Shown one piece after another: positions 35,333-44,280 of a stretch of DNA of 64,000 bases. The position numbers and the translations under genes were made by a program. The DNA lies in NCBI GenBank assembly GCA_964510065.1, contig CAZEAC010000017.1, positions 1 to 64,000 on the forward strand. The letters run 5' to 3'. Origin of the DNA: CAZEAC01 sp964510065. Lineage in GTDB: Bacteria; Bdellovibrionota_C; UBA2361; CAIXSY01. Each line of letters starts with the position of its first letter. Position 1 is the first letter of the stretch. A model generated the notes under the pieces. The model was not told the DNA's origin. It did not search any database and was given only the letters and a program-made list of their open reading frames with translations.

Positions 35333-36508
35333 ATGTATATGGAAGAGCCCCTTTCTGAGGGAACGCTTATCAATGAGCGTTATGCAGTCGAAAAATTGCT
35401 CGGTGCTGGAGCTTCAGGCTCGGTGTATCTCTGCCAAGATCAATTACTGGGTCAGGCACGCATCGCGCTCAAGGTATTTCACCCCGCAGTAAGTACAAAC
35501 GCCGCGGCGCGAGTGCGAATCCACCGAGAGCTCCTCGCATCGAGCACTATCGAGCATCATAATGTCGCACGCACCTATGATGCATTTTGGCACAACGATC
35601 TATTCGCGTTCACCATGGAATATGCTCCAGGAGAAACGCTTCGCAAAATTCTAAACACCCGTCGTTCGCTCCCGCCCTCGGAAGTCGTATGGATACTTTG
35701 CCAGATCTTAAACGGCCTCAGCGCGCTGCATCGTCACGGACTTGTTCACCGCGATCTGACCTGTAACAATATCATTCTTGGACCACATGCGAGCGTAAAG
35801 ATCACCGATCTCGGACTTGTGCATGCGCCGGTTGCCATTGAGGAATCCGGTGCTCCTCGGCGCTCACAAGTTATCTCAACTTTTTCAAACACCTCGGCGA
35901 CTCTTCACGGTGAGGTCGCCGGAACGCCACTTTACCTCGCTCCAGAATATATTACCGACGGATTTTTCGATGTACGTTCTGATATTTATGGCGTCGGCAT
36001 TATAGGATACGAGCTTCTCGCGGGACGTGCTCCATTTGAAGAACTTGAGCCGCGTGAACTATTCATCGCGAAAACCACACGAACGCCACCTCCACTCAAA
36101 GAGCATGCGCCGAGCGTGCCGCCGCCGCTATGCGCCGCAATCGATCGCGCCATCGCGCTTCGTCCCGATCAGCGCTTTCAGAGCGCTGCCGAAATGCATA
36201 GCGCGCTTTCAGCGCTTCTTTCGACGGTTGCCCCAAATAAGAGTCAAATGAAGGACTCGCGAAAGCTCGTCACTCTTGCTGCGCCGCGACGCCGCGTGTT
36301 TACCCGCGCTCGACTATTCAATGTATGTGCCGTATTTCTTATTCTGTGCAGCGCGACAATGATTGCGTTAGAGTTGCTACCGAGACACTATCTACGTGCG
36401 ACAGGGACTTTCTTTGACGAGATGCAGGAACTGCTCACTGATAGACCAGCGGATAGCTACCGCCATATCGGGCCGGAGCCGAAGGGAGGCAGAGAGCCGC
36501 GGAACTAA
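35333..36508 (+). CDS. Ser/Thr protein kinase (PknB-like, Hanks type)
   Basis: Kinase landmarks are in place: Gly loop GAGASGSVYL (about 24-33), K47 in IALKVF, E66, H139-R-D141 with N146 in HRDLTCNNIIL, D159-L-G161 in place of DFG (common in bacteria) and GTPLYLAPEY. The catalytic residues are therefore complete. A juxtamembrane basic stretch leads to one membrane helix at about 328-347 and a short tail of about 45 residues, so there is no large extracytoplasmic sensor. The gene ends 20 bp before the response regulator start, so the three signalling genes are probably one transcript. Confidence 0.93.
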   Translation: MYMEEPLSEGTLINERYAVEKLLGAGASGSVYLCQDQLLGQARIALKVFHPAVSTNAAARVRIHRELLASSTIEHHNVARTYDAFWHNDLFAFTMEYAPGETLRKILNTRRSLPPSEVVWILCQILNGLSALHRHGLVHRDLTCNNIILGPHASVKITDLGLVHAPVAIEESGAPRRSQVISTFSNTSATLHGEVAGTPLYLAPEYITDGFFDVRSDIYGVGIIGYELLAGRAPFEELEPRELFIAKTTRTPPPLKEHAPSVPPPLCAAIDRAIALRPDQRFQSAAEMHSALSALLSTVAPNKSQMKDSRKLVTLAAPRRRVFTRARLFNVCAVFLILCSATMIALELLPRHYLRATGTFFDEMQELLTDRPADSYRHIGPEPKGGREPRN

Positions 36509-36528
36509 AATTGAAAGAGGGAGCTACA

Positions 36529-37233
36529 ATGCCAGAGAAAATATTAATTATTGAAGATGATCCTGATGTCGCAAAACTTGTCTCATTGCATAGCAAAGAG
36601 GTCGGGTTTGCGCCCGAAGTAGTCGCCGATGGCGCCAAGGGGCTGGCTCTCGCACAAAGCGGCACTTACGCGCTGATTATTTTAGATTGCATGCTGCCGA
36701 GCTTAAGCGGCATTGAGATATGCAAGCTGATTCGGCAGCAAGGCATAAAGGTTCCGATATTGATGCTGACTGCTCGAGGTGATGAGATCGACAAAGTTTC
36801 CGCTTTCGAGCTGGGCGTTGATGATTATCTCACAAAGCCATTCGGCGTGCGCGAGCTTGTTGCGCGAATGAAAGCGCTGTTACGGCGTGCTCGTGGATCG
36901 GACGACGAGGTCGTGGTGATGACTATTGGTGATATCGAGATACTACCCGAGAAGCGCCGGGTGACCCTTCGCGGCGCAGTCCTGGAACTTACCAGTAAAG
37001 AGTACGATCTGCTTTTTTTCCTAGCGCAGAATCCGGGGCGCCCGTATACCCGCGAAGTGCTCCTCGAACGGGTATGGGATTACTCCACAAATAACTATGC
37101 CCATACCGTAACTTCGCATATTAACCGGCTTCGCAATAAGATCGAGGATAACCCAGCCGAGCCGGTGTACCTACTTACCGTCCGCGGAGTCGGTTATCGT
37201 TTTGTCGAAGCAAGCGAGTTGCCCAAGAAATGA
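36529..37233 (+). CDS. OmpR/PhoB-family response regulator
   Basis: Receiver domain at 1-115 with acidic pair D10/D11, phospho-acceptor D53 (ILDCMLPSLSG), T81 and K103. The C-terminal winged helix (about 130-230) has LELTSKEYDLLFFLAQNPGR, then YTREVLLERVW and the DNA-recognition helix HTVTSHINRLRNKI. It ends with LTVRGVGYRF. I chose ATG 36529 with AGAGGGAG upstream; a TTG at 36511 is in frame. The stop overlaps the start of the histidine kinase gene (ATGA), indicating coupled synthesis of a two-component pair. Confidence 0.96.
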   Translation: MPEKILIIEDDPDVAKLVSLHSKEVGFAPEVVADGAKGLALAQSGTYALIILDCMLPSLSGIEICKLIRQQGIKVPILMLTARGDEIDKVSAFELGVDDYLTKPFGVRELVARMKALLRRARGSDDEVVVMTIGDIEILPEKRRVTLRGAVLELTSKEYDLLFFLAQNPGRPYTREVLLERVWDYSTNNYAHTVTSHINRLRNKIEDNPAEPVYLLTVRGVGYRFVEASELPKK

Positions 37234-38192
37234 ATACATTCGTTGCGCTGCTCATAGTGCTCCTTACCGCCGCAGCCATTGTAGCGATACTACAAAATGC
37301 AGAGCGTCGTGCTGTAGCTCGAGCCTCTCGTAAATTCGACAGCGAACTGGACACCCTCGCGGAGAAACTCGCCGCGCTCAAAGCCGACGAACGCGGCAGC
37401 ATGCAGTTAGAACAAAACGCACCGCCACGCTACAACAAACTTATCGACGCGATTAATGTGGCATTTGGCGGACTTTTTCTCGGACTCGTACGGAAAAAAG
37501 GGATGCATCAAAAGATGATTGCCAGCATCGCGCATGATTTTCGTGGTCCGCTTGCGTCGATTCGTGGCTTTAGCGAAACGCTTCGTGAGCGCTTGCAATC
37601 AACAAACAATCCCGACGCAACCGACTGCCTCGATGTAATAGATCGGAACGTTGCCGCACTGGATCGCATCGTTGAAAGTTCGCTGGCGCTTACCAAGCTT
37701 GAGGCCGGAACAAGTCGGCCCTCGATGAAGCCATTTTTAGCGACCGATCTTTTCTCGGTGCTGCAGGAGCGATTTGAGAATCAGGCGCGGGCCAAGGGCA
37801 TACGATACGGCTGCGACGTAGAAGACCCAGAAATTTTGCTTTATGGGGACTACGCGATGCTCGAGCGCGTCTTGGTCAACTTGGTGCAAAACGCGATCGC
37901 GCACACTTCAGGCGACAAACGCATCGAAGTGCGCGCGCAAAGACTTAGTTCCGCGATCCGGCTTTCGGTGAGCGACGAAGGGAGCGGGATTAGCGCCAAA
38001 GACCTGCCACACATTTTTGACGAATTTTATCGAGCCGAGGGTGATCGTTCACGTCTGAGTGGCGGCGCGGGGCTCGGCCTTGCGCTCGCTAAGAAAGTAC
38101 TGGAAACGCACCGCTCTCAAATTTTCGTAGAAAGCACGGTTGGGTCCGGAACCCGATTTTGGTTCGATCTTCCCAACCGCGAACCACTATAG
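37230..38192 (+). CDS. Sensor histidine kinase without periplasmic sensor domain
   Basis: One N-terminal membrane helix (residues 3-22), then a coiled linker, then HisKA with H102 in MIASIAHDFRGPLASIRGF. The HATPase domain has N box LVNLVQNAIAHT, G1 SVSDEGSGI, F box HIFDEFYRAEG and G2 GGAGLGLALAKKV. At 320 residues it lacks any extracytoplasmic loop, PAS or HAMP domain that I can see. The signal may be sensed in the membrane or cytoplasm, or come from the kinase encoded upstream. It is translationally coupled to the response regulator. Confidence 0.95.
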   Translation: MNTFVALLIVLLTAAAIVAILQNAERRAVARASRKFDSELDTLAEKLAALKADERGSMQLEQNAPPRYNKLIDAINVAFGGLFLGLVRKKGMHQKMIASIAHDFRGPLASIRGFSETLRERLQSTNNPDATDCLDVIDRNVAALDRIVESSLALTKLEAGTSRPSMKPFLATDLFSVLQERFENQARAKGIRYGCDVEDPEILLYGDYAMLERVLVNLVQNAIAHTSGDKRIEVRAQRLSSAIRLSVSDEGSGISAKDLPHIFDEFYRAEGDRSRLSGGAGLGLALAKKVLETHRSQIFVESTVGSGTRFWFDLPNREPL

Positions 38193-38307
38193 ACGCTCCT
38201 ACTCCACGCGGCATCGCCTCGCTCTACACCTTGGGCCGCAAGAATTTATTTGGCAATGGCGAAGTACTAAGGCATTATAAAAGGACCTTCAGTAGTTCGG
38301 AGTTTGT

Positions 38308-38856
38308 ATGCCTCAACAATCCACAGCGAACCCTTCAAGTTCTGATCCTCACCTGAACGACACTTTACGGGAAATTAGGTTCCGAATGAGGGAGCTTAAG
38401 AAGCGTTTCGGTATTCATACCGTTGATCAGCTCACTGAATTTCTCAATGCAAGAAGAGAGCAAGTACCCACACATTATCTCACCAAGTCTGAAGCAATTG
38501 CTCTACAAAAGGAATTAATTAACACTTTTTGTATTAGGTCCCCGGCTGAGAATTATGTAAGCCTCTCATTTGACGGTGACCGCTCACGCTACGATTTCTT
38601 GCACCGGGCGTATCGCGTGCTCTCTGTTGTAGATCCACTTGCGCTAGGAAAATTTCCTCGGATCTCTTCGCTCCGCGCGGATCCCGATTGCGGCGAGTGG
38701 CAGTCAAGGTATCAGAGACAGCCTTATGTAAAAGCCTATGTAGGTGCTGGACGTCCTTCTTCCGAACATAAAGGATTTGAAAAGTTGCATATTTTTACAA
38801 AACTCGATGCTGCGTCGGCGCTCGTCGGTTATCATCTTTTAACCTTAAAGCATTAA
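38308..38856 (+). CDS. Hypothetical protein, 182 aa
   Basis: ATG 38308 follows GGAG. There is no signal peptide. The first half is charged and helical (LREIRFRMRELKKRFGIHTV, FLNARREQVPTHYLTKSEAI). The second half contains SLSFDGDRSRYDFLHRAYRV and KAYVGAGRPSSEHKGFEKL. No family is recognised. It lies between the two-component genes and the large exported-protein cluster, with 116 and 132 bp on either side, so its transcriptional grouping is unclear. Confidence 0.6.
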   Translation: MPQQSTANPSSSDPHLNDTLREIRFRMRELKKRFGIHTVDQLTEFLNARREQVPTHYLTKSEAIALQKELINTFCIRSPAENYVSLSFDGDRSRYDFLHRAYRVLSVVDPLALGKFPRISSLRADPDCGEWQSRYQRQPYVKAYVGAGRPSSEHKGFEKLHIFTKLDAASALVGYHLLTLKH

Positions 38857-38988
38857 AAAGAACCGGCCAAAATCTTTATTAGGATCTTATTAGCTGCAGC
38901 AGCATGAGCTGCTTTGCTGATTAAACACCTACATACGCTCATCTTTCGAGCACTTACTTTTCAAGAGTAGATTTGCTAGGCTCCGCCG

Positions 38989-40917
38989 ATGAGTATGCAG
39001 TTCACTACTCGAAAAGATTCCCGCACTCGGCCTTTTGAACCATCAAACCTATTTCGCCGATCCACGCTATTTCCATCTTCAAAATGGATCGGTGTTCTCG
39101 CAGTCGTGGGACAATTGCTAGGGCAGGACTCTAATCTCGATACTCGACATTTGAAGGATATCCTTGGAGCTGAGGCGCCACTTCAGCGCTCAAACAGAGC
39201 TGCCCACGATAACGCCTCGCGCCACGGACAGCTTTCTGGGCCCTACCTTCCGACCAACAGGGCCTCTCTCGAAGGCGATACCGACCTTGTACTTTATTTG
39301 AATCCATTCTCGGTGACGCCAGACTTGGCAAGCAAGCACGCTCAGGAGCTCGCTACAAGAATAGGCAAACCGACTTTTTTACTGCTGAGCACTGCGGTGC
39401 CCTTCTCAAACGAACAGGCTCCCTATGATTCGTCCAAATCCCGCGTGCGGGCTGCGCTATCGCGCGAGGCGAATGCATTTAATCAATTAGGAACCAACCT
39501 CGTCGACGGACTCGGCCGACTTTCTGCAGCCAAGAAGAATGTGCTTCTCGTAACCGCGGGCTCCTCGAGCGTCATCACTCGCGCCGCAATCCGACATTTC
39601 GCGCGAACCCTGGAACCGCTCAGCGCTGAGGATCGCGAACGAGCGATGAAGAGGATTCGGGTTCTTGAGCTCTCGATTGGCGCGGCGTCTGATTTCCCCG
39701 ATGCGAACGCGCCCGGCGTTATTGCACCTACTCACCTCGGTGGTTTTTTCCGCCTTCGCGCGCCGATATTCGATATCTCCGCAATAATCCCCTCAATTAA
39801 CGAGTCACACCTCAAAAGTTCTGGAGACGAGTTCCTGTTTACTCCGACCGAGGTTCACGAGGCACCCAAAACTTCGCAGTTCGCGGACGCGGCCCAAAAG
39901 ATCTTACATCGCGTTGAATATGCGCGCGCCTCGCAGCAGCTCGAGTCAGAACTTTCCTGGCTTGAAACGGAGAGAGTACTTCGCACGGATATCGCACCGC
40001 TTCGCAAAGGGCTCGCTGACTTTCGCAGAGAGATTTCGCGATTGCATTCTCCCTTATCGAAGATCGCCGTGCTGCAGAGAACCAATGACGCAAGAATTCA
40101 GCTATTACACGCGAGTTTAACAAACTTGTCTTCGGAAATTAAAGACTTCACTCGGATGCAGGAGCAAAACTCAATACGATTCGGCTCACTTCGAAAGGAT
40201 GTCGAAATCACCGCAACTTTCTTCTCAGAAATGATCGCGGCCGGCGAATTGGTCAAATTCGAAGACCTTGATGATGGCGAGATCACCGAGCCAATTGGCG
40301 CTTTAGTATGCGAAGAGTTCTCCGAGCTTCTCTATATTAACGGCCGTAACACAGAATCTTACGAGGCAGCAATTGAAGCTCGCGCGGTCGCGAAGAAACT
40401 GGGCTGCGCGGTTCGCCTTGTTTTTAACGATCTTACCTTTGACCCCTCGGATCTGATCGCTGCTGGATGGGATAAACTTTTGGACGCCGACTTCTCGCTC
40501 AATGCCGCGACAGAGACTCTTGTGACACGAATCAAGAATGCAGTGAGCGGCGGTCGCGAGATTCACCTCATCGGATATTCAGGGGGCACTATCGTACTGA
40601 TGAATGCAGTCAATAAAGTGGCTGAAGTCTATGGAGATCTAACTGCGACCGAGCGCGCCGCGCGACTAAGCCGTATTCATGTCTTGTTAGTGGGACAGGC
40701 GGTGTACTCTCAAGATCAAAATTTCTTTGCCGATGGTTGGCCGAGCGGGATCGGCAGCGTTCACGAGCTTTATCGAAGAAGAGACGGAATTGCGCAGTGG
40801 TTCGGGCCCGAAGATATTGATGAGCCATCACTCGCCGCGCATAAGTTCTTGGAGCGCTATGTTCCAGTTATTAATGCCGAGATGCTTCGAAAATCTGGGC
40901 GCACAAGGCTTGAATAG
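38989..40917 (+). CDS. Exported protein with duplicated alpha/beta-hydrolase-like modules and coiled coil (paralogue A)
   Basis: The 642-residue protein has a long basic N-terminus followed by a hydrophobic core (SSKWIGVLAVVGQLLGQ), probably a signal peptide. Module 1 (about 98-260) begins LVLYLNPFSV and has a strand-turn NVLLVTAGSSSVITRA. A helical coiled-coil part (about 300-420) includes LESELSWLETERVL. Module 2 (about 440-620) has EIHLIGYSGGTIVLMNA, giving a GxSxG elbow with Ser531, then LSRIHVLLVGQAV. Each module recalls a lipase-like alpha/beta hydrolase, but a complete triad cannot be assigned. It shares modules and coiled coil with the next gene, which starts 8 bp later. Confidence 0.7.
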   Translation: MSMQFTTRKDSRTRPFEPSNLFRRSTLFPSSKWIGVLAVVGQLLGQDSNLDTRHLKDILGAEAPLQRSNRAAHDNASRHGQLSGPYLPTNRASLEGDTDLVLYLNPFSVTPDLASKHAQELATRIGKPTFLLLSTAVPFSNEQAPYDSSKSRVRAALSREANAFNQLGTNLVDGLGRLSAAKKNVLLVTAGSSSVITRAAIRHFARTLEPLSAEDRERAMKRIRVLELSIGAASDFPDANAPGVIAPTHLGGFFRLRAPIFDISAIIPSINESHLKSSGDEFLFTPTEVHEAPKTSQFADAAQKILHRVEYARASQQLESELSWLETERVLRTDIAPLRKGLADFRREISRLHSPLSKIAVLQRTNDARIQLLHASLTNLSSEIKDFTRMQEQNSIRFGSLRKDVEITATFFSEMIAAGELVKFEDLDDGEITEPIGALVCEEFSELLYINGRNTESYEAAIEARAVAKKLGCAVRLVFNDLTFDPSDLIAAGWDKLLDADFSLNAATETLVTRIKNAVSGGREIHLIGYSGGTIVLMNAVNKVAEVYGDLTATERAARLSRIHVLLVGQAVYSQDQNFFADGWPSGIGSVHELYRRRDGIAQWFGPEDIDEPSLAAHKFLERYVPVINAEMLRKSGRTRLE

Positions 40918-40925
40918 GTGACAGT

Positions 40926-43526
40926 ATGAGTATATTTCAAAACCAAAGCAGCAATAATCAAAATCTCCCTAAGAGGCGCGGCCCTTCGCGCTGTTCAAGC
41001 GCAATCTCGCTCGCTGGGCTTCTGCTTACCCAATCGGAGAATTCACTTCGTGCTCAGGAGGTCGAATCGGCGAAGCCGCCGCCACCCGCGGCGCGCGCGA
41101 CATCGGCTCTGGCCAGCGGGTCAATTGAAGGACCGTTCAAGGCACGCAATCCGGCAACTCGGACGCGGCTGGTTCCGCCGGTTACCATTTATTTGAATGC
41201 CTCGGGCGACTCGCCTGAAGTTGCCCGTAGGGACGCCGCCGCCCTTGCTGATAAATTGAATAGCGATCTGTTCCTTCTCTACACCGGGCCGATCACAAGT
41301 CCAACAAATATTCAGGCAAGCTATAGATCATTGGCTGAGATCAGCGACAAACTCAGAGTCGTAGTCGAGAACGCATTACAACGAGACGCCGAAGTAAATA
41401 TTATCGGCTACGGAAGCGGTGCTTTGGCCTCAACTGCGGCACTGAGTAGTCTTGAAAAGTACTGGGCGCCGCTTCCCAGCGCCGAACGAGCGCGGCGCTT
41501 TTCCAAGGTGCACCTGGTTGATATTTGGCAATCTGCGGGCATGTTTGAAGAGCAGGATGGATTTGGAATTGCACCGCCAAAAGAAGTCGGGAGCCGATTT
41601 AAGTTACAAATCGCCTCGGGATGGCAGTCGGACTTCACCGGTCAAGCCCCGGTCGAGAGAACTCCATTCGGTCAAGGCATCTCTCGAATTATTCCGTCAC
41701 TCGACGACTCAATCCTTACTGCGTCCGGTCGACAAATGATTCCGCTCTTGAGCGAGATTCGCTTCAGCGGTCCGGTATCAGCATACGCCGCCGAAGCCAT
41801 GCAGCGGCTCGATAGGGCGCGCCTCGCTCGTGCCGAGACCGAGCTTATCGCTGAACTAAACTGGCTTGAGTCGGAAAGAATTCTGCAATCACAAATTCCG
41901 AAGATTCGCCAAGAATTTCGTTCGATAGTACAAGAAATTGACTCGCTTAATCCGCGTTTAGCAACGCTTCAAAGGGTACAGGAGAGCCTTGCGCCACGTA
42001 TCGCCGCGCTGGAAACCTTTGTCGTGGAATTTAAGAAGGAGCTCGAAAAGCATGCGGACATGCAGGCGAAGAACGTCGAGCGTTACCGCACAATTCGAAA
42101 GACTGTAAATACTATCTCGCAGGGACTCATTCAGGCAATGTTACTCACGCCACCGCTTGAGCCTCCAGCCTACATCGAGGTCCCAACCGCAGGGAGCCCG
42201 CAGGCGAACGACTTCGATCGCGACGGCGTGACCGACCGGATCGAAAAGGATCTGCTTGAGCGCTGGAACCCCGAATTCAAGCGCCATGACAACAGTCAGC
42301 AGTTTCCGCTTAGCGCGGGAGAGTATCTTGATAGATCAGAACTGTTACGCTATTTCGGCACGGACTACTTTTATTATATCAAAGATAAATCGACTCCGCT
42401 TCCAAAAAATCCGAACACAATTTACGGCCGAGTATGCCAGCCAAAAGATTTTCCTTCAGACGTGTATTGCGTCCAGTACTACGTGCTCTTTTTGGAAAAT
42501 CGTGGACTACAAGGGGTCCCCGATATTAACCTCGCATTACCCTTTCTCGGTGGACTTACCGTGGATTCTCGCGCCGGATACCATGAAGGAGATATCCTCT
42601 GTATTGACTTAACGGTTAAGGGTAGCGATCCGAAAACTTCGAAGTTGATCGCAGCGATTCTTCACAATCATGGCAGGCAGTTCTTTGTTGAACCCGGGGC
42701 AATTCAAATGAATAGCTCAAACCAACCTATTATTTATCTTGAGGAACGTACGAACGAGGCGTGGCCAGTTTCGGGTCCGCGCGGCCCCAGTGGCTGGCCA
42801 GCAAGAGGGATGGTCTCAAATGATTATAAGAGCGATTCGCACATGGGAATTCGTGAGGAGTATATTGCCGCCGCAAGCCACCGTGGGAATGGCGATAGTT
42901 TTCATCTCCCGGTTTATAACCTGGGCGAAATTTCATCGCACAAGGGAAATGTCCGTGATGGCGACGGACATTGGGAAGGAGAAGCGATACGAAGTGACGA
43001 TCGCTCCCTGGATGCCGCCGTCAATCGAGAGCTTAACTTCTTACTTGAAGATCGTCGGAGAATCGGCCGAGATGCTTATTGCACCGCTGAAATAAGCTTC
43101 CTCTTTTGGTCGAAATGCATGGCACCGGTTGAAAGCCCTTACACCTTAGTCTACAACAGTAACGCGAAAATGTGGTTCCGTTCTTTTGACATGAAGGCGC
43201 AGTACCGCACCGACGAGCTTCCACCCCCACTCTCTCGTGTGCGCGAAAGCGCGATAATAGAAAATAAGGCAAAGGTAGGAAAATTGTTGACGTGGGATTG
43301 CGTGCCCTACGCGACGTTTTATCTCGTTACGGTGCTCGATAAGACTACTAAGGAAAGTACTCTTTTTATTCCCGACGAGAACTCGATGACGGCACTCAGC
43401 CCGAACCGCTATGTGCTGCAATTTCGTCATGATAGTTTTAATCTTTGGCAAGAAGGACATGAGTATGACTATAAAGTGGAGATAATCGGTCCCACCGGCC
43501 TTCGCAAAGAATTATTGAAGCGATAG
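40926..43526 (+). CDS. Exported protein: hydrolase-like module, coiled coil, Ca-loop and Vps62-like C-terminus (paralogue B)
   Basis: ATG 40926 follows AGGTGACAGT. The 866-residue protein has an extended signal peptide (SSAISLAGLLLTQSENSLRA), then a Pro/Ala linker. Module 1 starts VTIYLNASGD, and its elbow reads G161-Y-G-S-G165, where Ser is displaced and catalysis unlikely. The coiled coil (about 295-400) includes LIAELNWLESERIL, matching paralogue A. Residues 429-437 (DFDRDGVTD) look like a Ca-binding loop. The region about 440-700 (LLERWNPEFKRHD, YHEGDILCIDLTVKG, PIIYLEERTNEAWP) resembles Vps62-like domains. The last 150 residues look like an added beta-sandwich (LLTWDCVPYATFYLVTV). Confidence 0.7.
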   Translation: MSIFQNQSSNNQNLPKRRGPSRCSSAISLAGLLLTQSENSLRAQEVESAKPPPPAARATSALASGSIEGPFKARNPATRTRLVPPVTIYLNASGDSPEVARRDAAALADKLNSDLFLLYTGPITSPTNIQASYRSLAEISDKLRVVVENALQRDAEVNIIGYGSGALASTAALSSLEKYWAPLPSAERARRFSKVHLVDIWQSAGMFEEQDGFGIAPPKEVGSRFKLQIASGWQSDFTGQAPVERTPFGQGISRIIPSLDDSILTASGRQMIPLLSEIRFSGPVSAYAAEAMQRLDRARLARAETELIAELNWLESERILQSQIPKIRQEFRSIVQEIDSLNPRLATLQRVQESLAPRIAALETFVVEFKKELEKHADMQAKNVERYRTIRKTVNTISQGLIQAMLLTPPLEPPAYIEVPTAGSPQANDFDRDGVTDRIEKDLLERWNPEFKRHDNSQQFPLSAGEYLDRSELLRYFGTDYFYYIKDKSTPLPKNPNTIYGRVCQPKDFPSDVYCVQYYVLFLENRGLQGVPDINLALPFLGGLTVDSRAGYHEGDILCIDLTVKGSDPKTSKLIAAILHNHGRQFFVEPGAIQMNSSNQPIIYLEERTNEAWPVSGPRGPSGWPARGMVSNDYKSDSHMGIREEYIAAASHRGNGDSFHLPVYNLGEISSHKGNVRDGDGHWEGEAIRSDDRSLDAAVNRELNFLLEDRRRIGRDAYCTAEISFLFWSKCMAPVESPYTLVYNSNAKMWFRSFDMKAQYRTDELPPPLSRVRESAIIENKAKVGKLLTWDCVPYATFYLVTVLDKTTKESTLFIPDENSMTALSPNRYVLQFRHDSFNLWQEGHEYDYKVEIIGPTGLRKELLKR

Positions 43527-43577
43527 CGCTCTCTTACATCGTGTAGCTTGGGAAGTTGAAGTTCGCGTAGTTCGTGA

Positions 43578-43600
43578 GGCGGTCCATTTCAAGAACCGCC
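43578..43600 (+). other. Hairpin after paralogue B
   Basis: GGCGGT at 43578-43583 pairs with ACCGCC at 43595-43600 around an 11-nt loop. No T-run follows, so it is not a standard terminator. It lies between the paralogue B stop and the next gene. Confidence 0.3.
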
Positions 43601-43675
43601 CTAGGGGCTGCGCGCTACGGTTTTGAAAGAAGGTTTCTTTCTAGCGTTTGGCCTTGCACAATAAACTATCACCCC

Positions 43676-44275
43676 ATGAAGAAATTATTATTCAGCGTTG
43701 CTTTGGCGTTAGTCTGCGCGACAGGAATAGGCGCCGAATCTCGTGCCCAATTCCTGCTGCGTCAAGAATATCTACGCGTTCTGAAGGAGTTCAATGATGA
43801 GAAGCAACGTCATGAAAACATGCTTCTTGAAGTAATGCAGTACGAACTTCAGAACTCAAACATCCTGGTCCAGATCAAGATGGACTCAGAACGGTTACTT
43901 ACCTATTCAATCGAAGCCAAGAAATCCGCGGTCGCGGCTTTCCTAGATGCTCGCGACGAGCGCGACGACCTGACTAATCAGGTTACTATTCTCGAAACAA
44001 AGGTCGCCGGTCAAACTAATCGAATCGCGAAGCTCGAAGCAAAACGAGACGAGATGACCAACAGGCTTGCGGCCGCGTGGGTTAAGTCTCACAACTTGTC
44101 GAACGAACTTAGCGCCGCGAACATGGAACTAACTCCACTCGAGAGGGAGAAAGGAAATGTTGAGGAGGATAGCGAGTTTCTTGCCTTTATCGAAAAGGTG
44201 ATGGCCGAACAGAAGTTTTGGCTGCACTACCTCCTTAATAATCCAGTTCCCGGGATCCCGGATATCAGACGTTAA
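43676..44275 (+). CDS. Secreted coiled-coil protein, 199 aa
   Basis: I chose ATG 43676, which starts a normal signal peptide (MKKLLFSVALALVCATGIGA); an in-frame start at 43574 would put 34 residues before it. The mature part is one long helix with heptad spacing from about 30 to 170: YLRVLKEFNDEKQRHENMLL, LTNQVTILETKVAGQTNRIA, KLEAKRDEMTNRL. A short non-helical end reads NNPVPGIPDIRR. It is likely a periplasmic or surface spacer. It is followed after 5 bp by a second coiled-coil gene, so the two proteins may act together. Confidence 0.7.
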   Translation: MKKLLFSVALALVCATGIGAESRAQFLLRQEYLRVLKEFNDEKQRHENMLLEVMQYELQNSNILVQIKMDSERLLTYSIEAKKSAVAAFLDARDERDDLTNQVTILETKVAGQTNRIAKLEAKRDEMTNRLAAAWVKSHNLSNELSAANMELTPLEREKGNVEEDSEFLAFIEKVMAEQKFWLHYLLNNPVPGIPDIRR

Positions 44276-44280
44276 TTCAT

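Noticed and set aside
41452..41739. Small open frames in alternative frames inside paralogue B and similar ones in the 1024-residue gene
   Set aside because: They lie wholly within long intact coding frames and encode Arg- and Ser-rich products without features.
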